A stretch of DNA of 64,000 nucleotides from UBA2970 sp965221075. Lineage in GTDB: Bacteria; Verrucomicrobiota; Verrucomicrobiia; Limisphaerales; AAA164-E04. Below are positions 36,219 to 45,315 of the stretch, piece by piece. Both the position numbers and the translations under genes were made by a program. Under the pieces are notes generated by a model, which ran no database searches, was not told the origin of the DNA, and saw nothing but the letters and a program-made list of their open reading frames with translations. The stretch spans positions 992,001-1,056,000 of the forward strand of contig OZ244865.1 of the NCBI GenBank assembly GCA_965221075.1, given 5' to 3'. Position 1 is the first letter of the stretch; every line of letters begins with the position of its first letter.

Positions 36219-38335
36219 GTTCCAGGGAGCGCTACATCAACCGGGAGCTGAGCTGGCTGGAGTTCAACCGCCGCGTGCTCCAGGAGGCCCGGGATCCCTC
36301 CAATCCGCTGCTGGAGCGGCTGAAGTTCCTGGGAATCACCGCATCCAACCTCGACGAGTTCTTCGAGGTGCGGGTCGCGGGGCTCAAGCAGCAGATCGAG
36401 GCGGGCATCCGCAAGCCCTCGCCCGACGGGCTCGCTCCCGGCGAGGCCCTGGCCCGGGTGGAGGAGGTCATCGGGGGGCTGGTCGGGGAGCAGTACCGGG
36501 CCTGGAGCGAGGAGATCGAGCCCGCCCTGGTCCGGGAGGGGATCGTCTTCCGTCCCCTGGCCCGGCTGGATCCGGAGGAACGGCGGTGGGCGGACCGCTA
36601 CTACTCCGAGCAGGTCTCCCCGGTCCTCACCCCGCTTGGCATCGACCAGGCGCATCCCTTCCCCGAGCTGCTCAACAAGAGCCTCAACATCGTGGTGGAG
36701 CTGGAGATGAACCGCCGGGGCGAGCCCGAGCCCGCGCTGGCCATCGTCCAGGTCCCGCGGATCCTGCCCCGCCTGGCGCCCCTCCCCGAGCAGGACCGTC
36801 AGCTCCGGTACATCCTGCTCGAGGAGGTGATCCGCGGGCACCTCTCCGACCTCTTTCCCGGGAACCGCATCCTGGGCAGCTGGTGCCTGCGCATCACCCG
36901 GAACAGCGAGCTCTACATCGACGAGGAGTCCTCGGCCAACCTGCTCAAGACGGTGGAGCGGGAGCTCTACAACCGGCGCAAGGGAGCGGCCCTGCGGCTA
37001 GAGATCGAGACCGGCTGCCCCGAGCGGCTGGTGGAGCGGCTGACCGGATTCCTGGGGCTGAGCGCCGAGGACGTCTACCCTGTGGACGGGCCTCTGGATT
37101 TCACCCTGCTCGCCGGCGTGGACCCCGGAGGAAGGTTCCCCGGCCTCCGCTACCCCTCCTTCTCGGCCCCCTGTCCGGAGCCCGAGGGCGACTACTTCGG
37201 CTGGATCGCCCGCAGCGATCGCCTCTTCCACCATCCCTACGAGAGCTTCTCGGCGGTGGTCGGGTTCATCGACCGGGCCGCCGACGATCCCCGGGTGCTG
37301 GCGATCAAGCAGACCCTCTACCGCTCGGGCTCCGACGACCGGATCTTCCGGGCCCTCTCCCGGGCCGCCCGCAAGGGGAAGCAGGTCACCGTGGTCGTCG
37401 AGCTGAAGGCCCGCTTCGACGAGGACAACAACATCCGGGCCGCCCGCAAGCTGGAGGAGGAGGGCATCCATGTGCTCTACGGCATGGTGGGCTACAAGAT
37501 CCACTGCAAGATGTGCCTGGTCATCCGCCGCGAGGGCAGCCGCATCCGCCGCTACGTCCACCTGAGCACCGGCAACTACAACCCCACCACCGCCCGGATC
37601 TACACCGACATCGGCCTCCTGAGCGCCCGGGAGGATCTGGGGGAGGACGTGGGCGGCCTCTTCAACCTGCTCACCGGTATCTCCCGCTTCCAGCCCTCCC
37701 GCAAGCTGCTGGTGGCTCCCTTCGACCTCCACCGCCGGATGATCGGGCTGGTCGACGGCGAGGCGGAGAACGCCCGCAGGGGCCTTCCGTCCCGCATTGT
37801 CGCCAAGATGAACGCCCTGGTGGACGAGGAGGCGATCCAGGCCCTCTACCGCGCCTCGCAGGCGGGGGTGGAGATCGACCTGGTGGTCCGGGGGATCTGC
37901 TGCCTGCGCCCCGGCGTTCCCGGCCTCAGCGAGAACATCACGGTGCGGAGCATCGTCGGCAGGTTCCTGGAGCACAGCCGCGTCTTCTACTTCGAGAACG
38001 CCGGCCGGCCCCGGATCTACGTGGGCAGCGCCGACTGGATGCCCCGCAACTTCTTCAGCCGCATCGAGGTCCTCTTCCCCCTGGAGGACGGCGTCCTGCG
38101 GGAGCGGGTGACGGCGGAGATCCTCGAGGAGTGCCTGAACGACAGCGCCAAGTGCCGCATCCTCGGCCCCGACGGAAGCTACAGGAGCCTCGGTTCTCCC
38201 GAGGGGGCGCCCCCCCGCAGCAGCCAGGAGGCCTTCCTCGCCCTGGCCGCCCGTTCCCTCGAGAGGTCCCGCCCCGGCAAGGGCGAAGCTCCGCACGGGA
38301 TGCAGGTGCGCAAGGAGCCTCCCCGGGAGGTCTGA
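36215..38335 (+). CDS. ppk1: Polyphosphate kinase 1
   Basis: Makes polyphosphate from ATP reversibly; 706 residues, usual length. YINRELSWLEFNRRVLQEAR is the N-terminal signature. The catalytic histidines lie in GYKIHCKMCLVI (phospho-His) and YVHLSTGNYNPTTARIYTDI. YESFSAVVGFIDRAADDPRV, IKQTLYRSGSDDRIFRALSR, VELKARFDEDNNIRAARKLE and RIYVGSADWMPRNFFSRIEV are further family blocks. It starts at ATG 36215, overlapping the small upstream gene by 4 bp. Confidence 0.96.
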   Translation: MSSRERYINRELSWLEFNRRVLQEARDPSNPLLERLKFLGITASNLDEFFEVRVAGLKQQIEAGIRKPSPDGLAPGEALARVEEVIGGLVGEQYRAWSEEIEPALVREGIVFRPLARLDPEERRWADRYYSEQVSPVLTPLGIDQAHPFPELLNKSLNIVVELEMNRRGEPEPALAIVQVPRILPRLAPLPEQDRQLRYILLEEVIRGHLSDLFPGNRILGSWCLRITRNSELYIDEESSANLLKTVERELYNRRKGAALRLEIETGCPERLVERLTGFLGLSAEDVYPVDGPLDFTLLAGVDPGGRFPGLRYPSFSAPCPEPEGDYFGWIARSDRLFHHPYESFSAVVGFIDRAADDPRVLAIKQTLYRSGSDDRIFRALSRAARKGKQVTVVVELKARFDEDNNIRAARKLEEEGIHVLYGMVGYKIHCKMCLVIRREGSRIRRYVHLSTGNYNPTTARIYTDIGLLSAREDLGEDVGGLFNLLTGISRFQPSRKLLVAPFDLHRRMIGLVDGEAENARRGLPSRIVAKMNALVDEEAIQALYRASQAGVEIDLVVRGICCLRPGVPGLSENITVRSIVGRFLEHSRVFYFENAGRPRIYVGSADWMPRNFFSRIEVLFPLEDGVLRERVTAEILEECLNDSAKCRILGPDGSYRSLGSPEGAPPRSSQEAFLALAARSLERSRPGKGEAPHGMQVRKEPPREV

Positions 38336-38502
38336 AGGCCGCGCCTCGGGCTTCCACGCTTTACCCGCTCCGGCGCAAGGAAAGCCTGGAACCCCAGCGG
38401 GGCGCGAAGGAAGGCGCCTTCGGCCTGGCCGGGCAGGGGAGCTCGCCCGGACTCGCCGGGATGCCGTTCCCGAACTGCCGGAAGCCCAAGGCGGGGCGGG
38501 CC

Positions 38503-39501
38503 TCAGGGGACCCTCTCCGAGAGGGAGGGCAGTTCGAGCACGATGCGGCGGAATCGCCGCTGCGAGGTTTCGCTCAGGTCCTTGCAGTCCTCGTTGCCGG
38601 CCGCCCGGTTGCCGTCGTCGCTGAGCAGGTGGACCTCGGAGAGGCCGGTGTCCTCGAAGAGCACCACGGCCTCGGGGTTGAAGGAGGGGGGGAGTCCGGC
38701 TGGGACGCGCCTTGGAGGGCTCGTGGCGGACCACAGCCATAGGGCGGGAAGCCCTCTGGAATCCTCGCCGGCCAGTAGGTAGTCGCCCTGGTGCCCCTCG
38801 ATGCCCCGGATTCCGCGGCTGTCCAGGGGGATCCTGAAGGCCTCCCCGAACCGGGGAGCGGCGCCGGCGACCACCTGGCGTGGGTTCCGCAGGGGTACCA
38901 GGAGGGCCTGCCCCTTCTCGAGCGGGGAGCGGAAGCCGATCAGCAGCTCCCCCTCCGGCGTGGCGGCCAGCCCCTCGATGTTGATCAGGCCCTGCTTGCG
39001 GGCCTCCTTTCCCAAGCCGAGATCCCCGAGGCGGGGACTCTCCTCCAGGTCTTCGAGCAGATCGGTGTAGGGGCGTCCCAGGGGGAGGAGGCGGGGGGGC
39101 CTCCATTCCAGGGCGAAGAGCTGGTGGCGCTCCTTCTGCTTGTCGCGGTCCTTGTCCCGGGAATGGGAGCACACGGCGTAGACCACCATGCCGATCCGGG
39201 TCAGGCCCTCGATGTCCGGCTCCTGGCTCTTCTTGAGGTCCAGAAACTTCCGGACATCGAAGGTCCCGGCCGGGGAGGGATCTCCCCGGCGCCGGTACAT
39301 GGATAGGAAGCAGTCCTCGTCGTTGGCCACCAGGAAGAGGTCGCGGTCCAGGGCCACGCCCCCCGATCCGTCGCAGCTGCCCGGATGGGCAATGCGCACC
39401 GCGTCAGGGAAGGATGGAGAGGGGGGCTTGGAGCAGCCGCAGGCCAGCGACAGGAGCAGGGCCAAGGCCGGGATGGCGCACTTTCCGGGGCGGCTTGCCA
39501 G
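38503..39501 (-). CDS. DUF3616-type lipoprotein, start codon uncertain
   Basis: About 332 residues. The mature part resembles DUF3616 proteins, a propeller-like fold: GSCDGSGGVALDRDLFLVAN, DVRKFLDLKKSQEPDIEGLT, INIEGLAATPEGELLIGFRS, and FNPEAVVLFEDTGLSEVHLL. A lipoprotein signal is evident (CAIPALALLLSLACGC), yet no ATG, GTG or TTG precedes it in a reasonable position. CTG at 39501 is the nearest plausible start; the next in-frame ATG (MYRRRGD) would delete the signal and the first blade. A sequencing error or a non-standard start would explain it. It is divergent from the prepilin-like gene. Confidence 0.6.
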   Translation of the reverse strand: MASRPGKCAIPALALLLSLACGCSKPPSPSFPDAVRIAHPGSCDGSGGVALDRDLFLVANDEDCFLSMYRRRGDPSPAGTFDVRKFLDLKKSQEPDIEGLTRIGMVVYAVCSHSRDKDRDKQKERHQLFALEWRPPRLLPLGRPYTDLLEDLEESPRLGDLGLGKEARKQGLINIEGLAATPEGELLIGFRSPLEKGQALLVPLRNPRQVVAGAAPRFGEAFRIPLDSRGIRGIEGHQGDYLLAGEDSRGLPALWLWSATSPPRRVPAGLPPSFNPEAVVLFEDTGLSEVHLLSDDGNRAAGNEDCKDLSETSQRRFRRIVLELPSLSERVP

Positions 39502-39558
39502 ACGCCGGTCCGGCCGGTAGCCTCCGGCCCTGGCACTCCCACGATCCGACCGGCGAAG

Positions 39559-40380
39559 ATGAAAGCTGCCTCCCTGCGTCCAAACCACCGGGCCTTCACC
39601 CTGATCGAGCTGCTGGTGGTTATCGCGATCATCGCCATCCTGGCCGGCATGCTGCTTCCGGCGCTCAGCAAGGCCAAGGACAAGGCCCATTCCATCTCCT
39701 GCCTGAGCAACACCAAGCAGCTGCAGCTGTGCTGGATCCTCTACACCGTGGACTACGAAGGCAAGCTGGTGACCAACTTCCTGGGCAGTCCTCATTCCTG
39801 GATCGACGGAACCCGCACCATCAGAGGAAACAGCGTCACCGCAAGCATGACCGACGAGAACCTGATCCGCAACGGGCTGCTCTTCCAGTACAACAGCTCC
39901 CTGGGCATCTACCAGTGCCCCACCGACCGCCGCTGGCCCCTCGACGCCTCCCCCTTCGTCCGCCGCAACCGCAGCTACTCGATCCAGGGTCGGCACAACA
40001 GCAACGTCGACTGGGTGCAGGGGCGCGACTATCCCGACTACCGGAAGATCTCGGATATCCGCTGGCCGGGACCCTCCGAGAACATGGTCTTCGTCGACGA
40101 GAACCCCTACACCATCGACGACGGCTACTTCGCCATCCGGGTCGGCAACCGGACCACTCCGGGCCATTGGCAGAATGCCCCGGCCGCAAGGCACGGCGAC
40201 TCCGGGGTGTTCAGCTTTGCCGACGGGCATTCCGAGACTCTGAAGTTCGTCGAGCCGACCACTCCGGATATCGACCGTCTGGACTACTACTCCCCCCGGG
40301 GCGACGACGACGTCGACCTGCAGCGCATGTCGGACTGGATCCTGCTCAAGGAGGAGTACGACCGGGCGGCGGGGCGCTAG
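39559..40380 (+). CDS. Prepilin-like protein with H-X9-DG domain
   Basis: 273-residue type II pseudopilin-like protein of the kind abundant in planctomycetes, verrucomicrobia and lentisphaerae. The N-terminus MKAASLRPNHRAFTLIELLV is a class III prepilin signal, cleaved before Phe with Glu at +5, leading into a hydrophobic helix ending LPALSKAKDKA. The C-terminus has RHGDSGVFSFADGHSE, the H-X9-DG signature. Between them are ISCLSNTKQLQLCWILYTVD and QGRHNSNVDW. The role is unknown. Its stop overlaps that of the convergent VOC gene. Confidence 0.9.
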   Translation: MKAASLRPNHRAFTLIELLVVIAIIAILAGMLLPALSKAKDKAHSISCLSNTKQLQLCWILYTVDYEGKLVTNFLGSPHSWIDGTRTIRGNSVTASMTDENLIRNGLLFQYNSSLGIYQCPTDRRWPLDASPFVRRNRSYSIQGRHNSNVDWVQGRDYPDYRKISDIRWPGPSENMVFVDENPYTIDDGYFAIRVGNRTTPGHWQNAPAARHGDSGVFSFADGHSETLKFVEPTTPDIDRLDYYSPRGDDDVDLQRMSDWILLKEEYDRAAGR

Positions 40381-40910
40381 CCCTTGTAGGGCCCGATCAG
40401 CTCCACGAAGTTGCCGTCGGGATCCCGGCAGACCAGGATCGAGTCGCCGCTGCCCAGCTCGAGAGGGGTCTTGCCCTCGAGCTTGACCCGGGCCTTGCGC
40501 AGCGCCGCCACCGAGGCGTCCAGGTCGGCGACCCGGAAGGTGAGGTAGCTGAAGCCCAGGGAGGAGTGGATGAAGGTCTGGTCGGTGGTGGCGCCGGTCC
40601 TCTGGGGGAAGGACATCAGCTTGAGCCGGGTCCTCCGGCCTTCCCCGCCGGGGGAGAGCACCCGGACCTCCAGCCCCAGCCGGTCGGTGAGGCCCAGGTC
40701 GGCGGCGAAGGCGGGAGCGACATCGAATCCATCGAGCTCCTTGCAGCCCAGCACGTCCCGGTAGAAGGCCACCGAGCGGTCCAGGTCCCGGACCACGATC
40801 CCCAGATCGACCACTGGCGAGGAGAAGGACGGCTTAGGGTGCGAGTCGGCCCGGATCATCGAGATGGTCAGCGGCAGGAGCAGTGCGAGCAGGGTTCTGG
40901 CGGTTCTCAT
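40377..40910 (-). CDS. Exported VOC (glyoxalase-fold) protein
   Basis: 177 residues. A signal peptide (MRTARTLLALLLPLTISMIR) precedes a glyoxalase/bleomycin-resistance fold made of two beta-alpha-beta-beta-beta modules: DLGIVVRDLDRSVAFYRDVL, then SYLTFRVADLDASVAALRKA and LVCRDPDGNFVELIGPYKG. The terminal E-L-I-G with preceding D-P-D-G-N is the usual metal or product site. The substrate is not identifiable. Export is unusual for this fold. Stop codons overlap with the prepilin gene. Confidence 0.8.
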   Translation of the reverse strand: MRTARTLLALLLPLTISMIRADSHPKPSFSSPVVDLGIVVRDLDRSVAFYRDVLGCKELDGFDVAPAFAADLGLTDRLGLEVRVLSPGGEGRRTRLKLMSFPQRTGATTDQTFIHSSLGFSYLTFRVADLDASVAALRKARVKLEGKTPLELGSGDSILVCRDPDGNFVELIGPYKG

Positions 40911-41010
40911 GCGAAGGAGCAGGCTGGCAGGAAGAGCGGCCGGTTCCAATCCTTTTGGCCGGGATTGCGCTTGGGGAGGGATCGGCCCACAATGCGGCCA
41001 GGAAGCGGGA

Positions 41011-41526
41011 ATGCAGGAAGGCGAGCCATCGGGGATCGAGTCGAGGCAGCGGGTGCTGGAAGTGGCTGGGGGACTGCCCTCGGAGGAGATCCCTGGCGGG
41101 GAGATGGTTCTAGAGCAGGGGGCCCTCTCCGGCAGGCTGGTCTTTCTTCTGGAGGGCTCCCTCGAGGTGATCCGGGACGGCAATGTGGTGGGCAGGGAGT
41201 CCGCTCCAGGGTCCGTATTCGGAGCCGTCTCCGCCCTGATGGGGGATCCCCAGATCGAGGGCGTCCGGACTCTCGGCCCCTGCCGGGTGGTCCGGATCGG
41301 CTCCCCCCTTCCTTTCCTGGAGCAGCATCCGGGCATCGCCCTGCACCTCGCCTGGCTGCTGGCGGGGAGGCTGGCCTCGGCGGTCCGCTTCCTGGTGGAC
41401 GCCCAGCGCCAGTACTCGGGACAGGGCGGCCAGGCGGCCATGACGGACCGGATCCTGAACCTCCTGGTCCACCGCTACCCCCGGCTGGGAGTGCCCGACC
41501 GCAAGGATATCCGGCCCGATCACTGA
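41011..41526 (+). CDS. Cyclic-nucleotide-binding-domain protein without HTH
   Basis: 171 residues that match the cNMP-binding beta-barrel of CRP/FNR proteins: GGEMVLEQGALSGRLVFLLE, GSLEVIRDGNVVGRESAPGS, VFGAVSALMGDP and RVVRIGSPLPFLEQHPGIAL, then the dimer helix LHLAWLLAGRLASAVRFLVD. The protein stops about 35 residues later with no winged-helix domain, so it is unlikely to bind DNA by itself. The phosphate-binding cassette (normally G-E-L-A...R-x-A) is degenerate. It could sense a ligand or act as a partner subunit. It overlaps the convergent phosphoesterase by 7 bp. Confidence 0.75.
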   Translation: MQEGEPSGIESRQRVLEVAGGLPSEEIPGGEMVLEQGALSGRLVFLLEGSLEVIRDGNVVGRESAPGSVFGAVSALMGDPQIEGVRTLGPCRVVRIGSPLPFLEQHPGIALHLAWLLAGRLASAVRFLVDAQRQYSGQGGQAAMTDRILNLLVHRYPRLGVPDRKDIRPDH

Positions 41527-42239
41527 AGCCGCGCCGTCTCCCTGCCGCCGCTGTGGTCGAAGACGGCGCTCATCGCATCCAGGTCCAGCTGGATGGTGGT
41601 GGGGACGGGGCCCGGCTGCCTACCGGGATTGCAGACCCAGGTGGCTCCGATGCGGTCCAGCCATCCCCCTGCTTCGTAGAAGGGGGCTGTGTGAACGTGT
41701 CCCGAGACCACCAGGGTGGGGGAGAAGCGCTCGATCAGAGAGTTGAGGAAGGCGTCCCCGCTGTGGCGCCTGCCGGTCCAGGACACCCGGCATCCGTCGG
41801 GCGGGGCGTGGTGGATCCAGATCCACCGGTCCTGCACCTGCCTTGCGTGCTCCTCCAGCATCGCCACCATTCTCTCCCTTGACAGCTCGCCGTCCCACCA
41901 GGGGCAGATGGTGAAGAGGCCGCTCTGGCTCCGGTACATGTCCCCGTCCACCAGGATCCTTCCGGAACCGAGGGATCGCAGCCAGCGCGACTCGAACTCC
42001 CCCGAGGCGTCCCGCGCCTCTCCGTCGTGGTTTCCGCTGCAGACCATCACCAGGGCGGATTCGGACAGCTTGCGGATGTACTCCGAGATCACCGTGATCT
42101 GGAGATCGAGGTCCAGGTACCCGGCGATGTTGAGCAGGTCTCCTCCCAGCACCAGCGCGTCGTAGCGGGGCGCCACCCTCTCCAGCCAGTCGAACTGCGG
42201 CAGGTTGTAGTGGAGATCCGATGTGACCAGCAGTTTCAA
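41520..42239 (-). CDS. Calcineurin-like metallophosphoesterase
   Basis: 239 residues with all five metal-binding motifs in order: MKLLVTSDLHYN (D-x-H), ALVLGGDLLN (GGD), MVCSGNHDGE (GNHD), IWIHHAPPDG (H) and LVVSGHVHTA (GHxH). It is a soluble hydrolase; the substrate could be a nucleotide or sugar phosphate and cannot be told from sequence. It is convergent with the cNMP-binding protein and divergent from galM. Confidence 0.88.
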   Translation of the reverse strand: MKLLVTSDLHYNLPQFDWLERVAPRYDALVLGGDLLNIAGYLDLDLQITVISEYIRKLSESALVMVCSGNHDGEARDASGEFESRWLRSLGSGRILVDGDMYRSQSGLFTICPWWDGELSRERMVAMLEEHARQVQDRWIWIHHAPPDGCRVSWTGRRHSGDAFLNSLIERFSPTLVVSGHVHTAPFYEAGGWLDRIGATWVCNPGRQPGPVPTTIQLDLDAMSAVFDHSGGRETARLQ

Positions 42240-42355
42240 ACGCGCTCCGGAGAGGAAGGGGGATGGGGAAAGGCTTGCCCCGGCACGGGAATCCGTCCGA
42301 TCCTTGCGGCCTCCGGGCAGGGCCGCAGGCCAGACGCCTCCGGAATGCTATCGAC

Positions 42356-43432
42356 ATGTGGCCAAGCCGTTCAACCCTGATCCTGTCGATGATCCTTCCA
42401 TGCCTGGGACAGGAGGAGCCGCGATCGATGGAGGAGAGCTTCGGGAGGACCGACCAGGGCCAGTTGGTGAGGCGGTTCACTCTCCGCAACCAGGATGGCA
42501 TGGTGGTCCGGGCGATGGAGCTGGGAGCCATCCTGACCGAGATCTCCATGCTCGATCCCCAGGGAAGGCGCGTTCCCCTGATCCTGGGCAGCGGTTCCTT
42601 CGAGGAGTACAGCCAGGGCTACCGAGCTTCGGCCGCGGTCATCGGCAGGGTGGCCAACCGCATCGCCGGTGCTCGCTTCGTCCTGGACGGCAAGGAGTAC
42701 CGGCTGGCGGCCAACAACGGGCCCAACCACATCCACGGGGGACGCCGGAACTTCGCCCGGAGGGTGTGGAAGGGCGAGGCCCTGCCTCCCGGAAACGACT
42801 CCTCCTCGGTCCGCCTCAGGCTCTCCAGCGCCGACGGAGAGGAGGGCTATCCGGGAAACCTCGAGGCGGAGGTGACCTACACCCTGGACGACCGGAACCG
42901 CCTGCGGATCGACTACCGGGCCACCACCGACCGGGCCACCATCGTCAACCTGACCAACCACGCCTACTTCAACCTCGCCGGTTCAGGGAAGATCCTCGAT
43001 CACCAGCTGCATATCCTGGCCCGGCGCTACACTCCGGCCGACGCCCAGCTGATCCCCACCGGCGAGCTGGCTCCGGTGGATGGCACGCCGCTGGACTTCA
43101 CCCGGCCCACGCCGATTGGAGCGAGGATCGGGGAACTGGATCCCCACTTGGGCGGCTACGATCACAACTACGTCCTCGACGGGGCCGGGGCGGAGCCCTT
43201 CCTGGCGGCGCGGCTCCTCCATCCTGCCAGCGGACGCTCCATGGAGGTCTACACCACCGAGCCCGGGATGCAGCTCTACACCGGCAACCACCTGGACCAC
43301 CGGGCCGTCTGCCTCGAGACGCAGCACTTTCCCGACTCGATCAACCATCCCGAGTTTCCCTCGGTGGTGCTCCGTCCCGGAACCGCCTTCGAGAGCTCCA
43401 CGATCTACGCTTTCTCGGCCAGCGCTCCCTGA
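42356..43432 (+). CDS. galM: Aldose 1-epimerase, exported
   Basis: 358 residues. It converts alpha and beta anomers of aldoses. MWPSRSTLILSMILPCLGQE is a probable signal peptide, so the enzyme may act outside the cytoplasm. Catalytic-site blocks are NNGPNHIHGGRRNF (His), LTNHAYFNLAG (His), GGYDHNYVLD (Asp) and CLETQHFPDSINHPEFPS (Glu base). The start at 42356 is preferred over 42263, which would add an arginine-rich leader overlapping the start region of the divergent phosphoesterase. Confidence 0.92.
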   Translation: MWPSRSTLILSMILPCLGQEEPRSMEESFGRTDQGQLVRRFTLRNQDGMVVRAMELGAILTEISMLDPQGRRVPLILGSGSFEEYSQGYRASAAVIGRVANRIAGARFVLDGKEYRLAANNGPNHIHGGRRNFARRVWKGEALPPGNDSSSVRLRLSSADGEEGYPGNLEAEVTYTLDDRNRLRIDYRATTDRATIVNLTNHAYFNLAGSGKILDHQLHILARRYTPADAQLIPTGELAPVDGTPLDFTRPTPIGARIGELDPHLGGYDHNYVLDGAGAEPFLAARLLHPASGRSMEVYTTEPGMQLYTGNHLDHRAVCLETQHFPDSINHPEFPSVVLRPGTAFESSTIYAFSASAP

Positions 43433-43642
43433 GGGCCCGGGACGCTCCCCTGTATCGGACCTGATGTCGCATTCCTGGAGGGCAGGGGGCCTCAGCTCCT
43501 GGCTGGGACCTGCGGCGCCGCCCAGCACAGCGACAACCCTGCCGATGCGTGGAAATGCTAGATCAATTGACGGATCAAGTGTCTCAATGTCATTGGCAGG
43601 TTCCGGAACGGCGACGCAGGAAGTACGGATTCTGAGGTGCGA

Positions 43643-44884
43643 ATGACTCTCGGTGAACTGTCACAAATGCTGTGCAGCGGCGAGGATTCTACGCTCGAGT
43701 TCAAGCGGGACGATGTCCAGAACCATGATCTGGCAAAAGAACTCGTAGCGTTCCTCAATGTGGAAGGCGGTACCGTTCTGCTTGGTGTCGAGGACGATGG
43801 GAGCGTTTCCGGGACGGTTCGCGAGCACCTCGAGGAATGGGTCAGCACACTGTGCCGTGAGATGATCGAGCCTCCGATCATTCCGATCTTGTCGTGGGCT
43901 AGAGATGTCGAGCCGGATCGGGACGTCCTCGCCGTTCGAGTCATGGGCGGTCCGGACAAGCCGTACGCTCGCGTCCACAAGCGCCACAGAACGTACTACG
44001 TACGTGTCGGAAGCACTTCGCGCGAGGCGAGCCGGGAGGAAATGGAGCGCATGTTCCAGGCGGCAGGCCAATTGCACTACGGGCGGAAGCCAGTGCCGGG
44101 AGCGCGTTTGGAGGACTTTGATCGTCGCCGTTTGCGCGACTACCTGACCCGCGTCCTTGGTGGAACGGCCCCGGACGACTGCGACTGCGGTGATTGGGAA
44201 ACGCTGTTGCAAAACATCGACCTGATGACTTCGTCCGCAAACCAGAACGTAGCCACGATCGACGGCTTGTTGCTCTTCGGCGGAGTCCCGAATCGGCACG
44301 TGTCGCAGTCGGGCATTCGCGCGATCTGCTTTCCCGGCTCGGAACCGGACTATGCAACCCGCGCCGACGAAGATCTACGGGGTCCGCTGGTACCGTTGCA
44401 GGCTGTGGACGGAACCATCGTCGAAAGCGGCCTCGTCGAGCAGGCGTGGGACTTCATCCGTCGCAACACGACTCCAACGGCCCGCCTCGAGGGTGCTCGG
44501 CGGATTGACCGCTGGGAATACCCGGAGTCCGTCATTCGCGAGGTCGTCGTGAACGCGCTCGTTCACCGTGACTACAGCATCGCCGGAGCCGATATCCTTT
44601 TGAGCATCTTCTCCGATCGGATCGAAGTGCAGAGTCCGGGCAGATTGCCCAACACCGTGACTCCCGAAGGCATGAGACTGGGCATGCGATATGCTCGCAA
44701 CCAGACCCTGGTCAATGTCATGCGCGATTACGGATACGTTGAGGCCCGCGGAATGGGCGTAAGGAACAAGATCATTCCTGGCATGAAGGCGCACAATAGC
44801 ACTGAGCCCGACCTGATTGCGGAAGATCACCGCTTCACGGTTCGCTTGTGGAAGAACCCGGCCAGCCGCGGAGCGGACTTGTGA
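43643..44884 (+). CDS. AlbA_2/Schlafen-type ATP-binding protein
   Basis: About 413 residues; GTG 43637 is an alternative start. The N-terminus is an AlbA_2 (Schlafen-like) domain: GEDSTLEFKRDDVQNHDLAK, ELVAFLNVEGGTVLLGVEDD, and RTYYVRVGSTSREASREEME. The C-terminus has the RecG-like divergent AAA_4/GHKL part: WEYPESVIREVVVNALVHRD (N-A-x-x-H-R-D), and FSDRIEVQSPGRLPNTVTPE. Such proteins are usually called transcriptional regulators or ATP-dependent helicase-like and are common on mobile islands. Codon use is less GC-biased than in the flanks. It is at the left side of the ssrA-linked island. Confidence 0.85.
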   Translation: MTLGELSQMLCSGEDSTLEFKRDDVQNHDLAKELVAFLNVEGGTVLLGVEDDGSVSGTVREHLEEWVSTLCREMIEPPIIPILSWARDVEPDRDVLAVRVMGGPDKPYARVHKRHRTYYVRVGSTSREASREEMERMFQAAGQLHYGRKPVPGARLEDFDRRRLRDYLTRVLGGTAPDDCDCGDWETLLQNIDLMTSSANQNVATIDGLLLFGGVPNRHVSQSGIRAICFPGSEPDYATRADEDLRGPLVPLQAVDGTIVESGLVEQAWDFIRRNTTPTARLEGARRIDRWEYPESVIREVVVNALVHRDYSIAGADILLSIFSDRIEVQSPGRLPNTVTPEGMRLGMRYARNQTLVNVMRDYGYVEARGMGVRNKIIPGMKAHNSTEPDLIAEDHRFTVRLWKNPASRGADL

Positions 44885-45315
44885 GCCGGGTTGGTTTTGA
44901 TATCTACAGAGATTGTTCGGGCGTTTGTTTCAAACTGCTCCGGGCTGATATTCGATTGAGCGGGGGCGCCATTGGACTTGCAGGAGCTGATCGGTTTCTG
45001 CTGCCTGAGGAGAGGACTTCCTGGATGGAATAGCTGCCTGAGCCCGTTTGCATGGGCGTGAGCCGGGGGAGTCGCCTCTGCTTTCCGAGGATGCCGTTCC
45101 AGTCCTTGGCCTTCACAGGCATCGGTCGTTGGACGGCCTGATTGTCCTGGATGAAGCGGAAAGCGCAGCGCTTCCTCCCTGGTCGCTATCCAAAAGGCGC
45201 AGAGGATCCGGTTCAGGTTCCAGCATTCGATCCACTTGGGGATGCCTGAGGTGGGGGGGGGCACGGTGGAGAAGAAGACGGTTCCAGTGGTTCTGGGTTG
45301 AGGGAGGTTTCGGGG
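44885..45315. other. Gap at the place expected for an AbiEii toxin
   Basis: Downstream of the AbiEi stop, where abiEii normally overlaps, an ATG (45300-45298, minus strand) begins MTPKPPSTQNHWNRLLLHRA. That is faintly like an AbiEii start, but nothing like a nucleotidyltransferase follows in any frame. The rest is unrecognised. Confidence 0.4.

Noticed and set aside
43433..43642. A second copy of the ssrA 3' end as left attachment site of the island
   Set aside because: I looked for TGGTGGAGGCGGCGGGAATC or near matches here and in 44885-45315 and found none, so no attachment site is annotated.
44885..45315. An AbiEii toxin gene after abiEi
   Set aside because: An ATG overlapping the expected place gives MTPKPPSTQNHWNRLLLHRA, but no nucleotidyltransferase motif (GGT..DLxx) follows in any frame.
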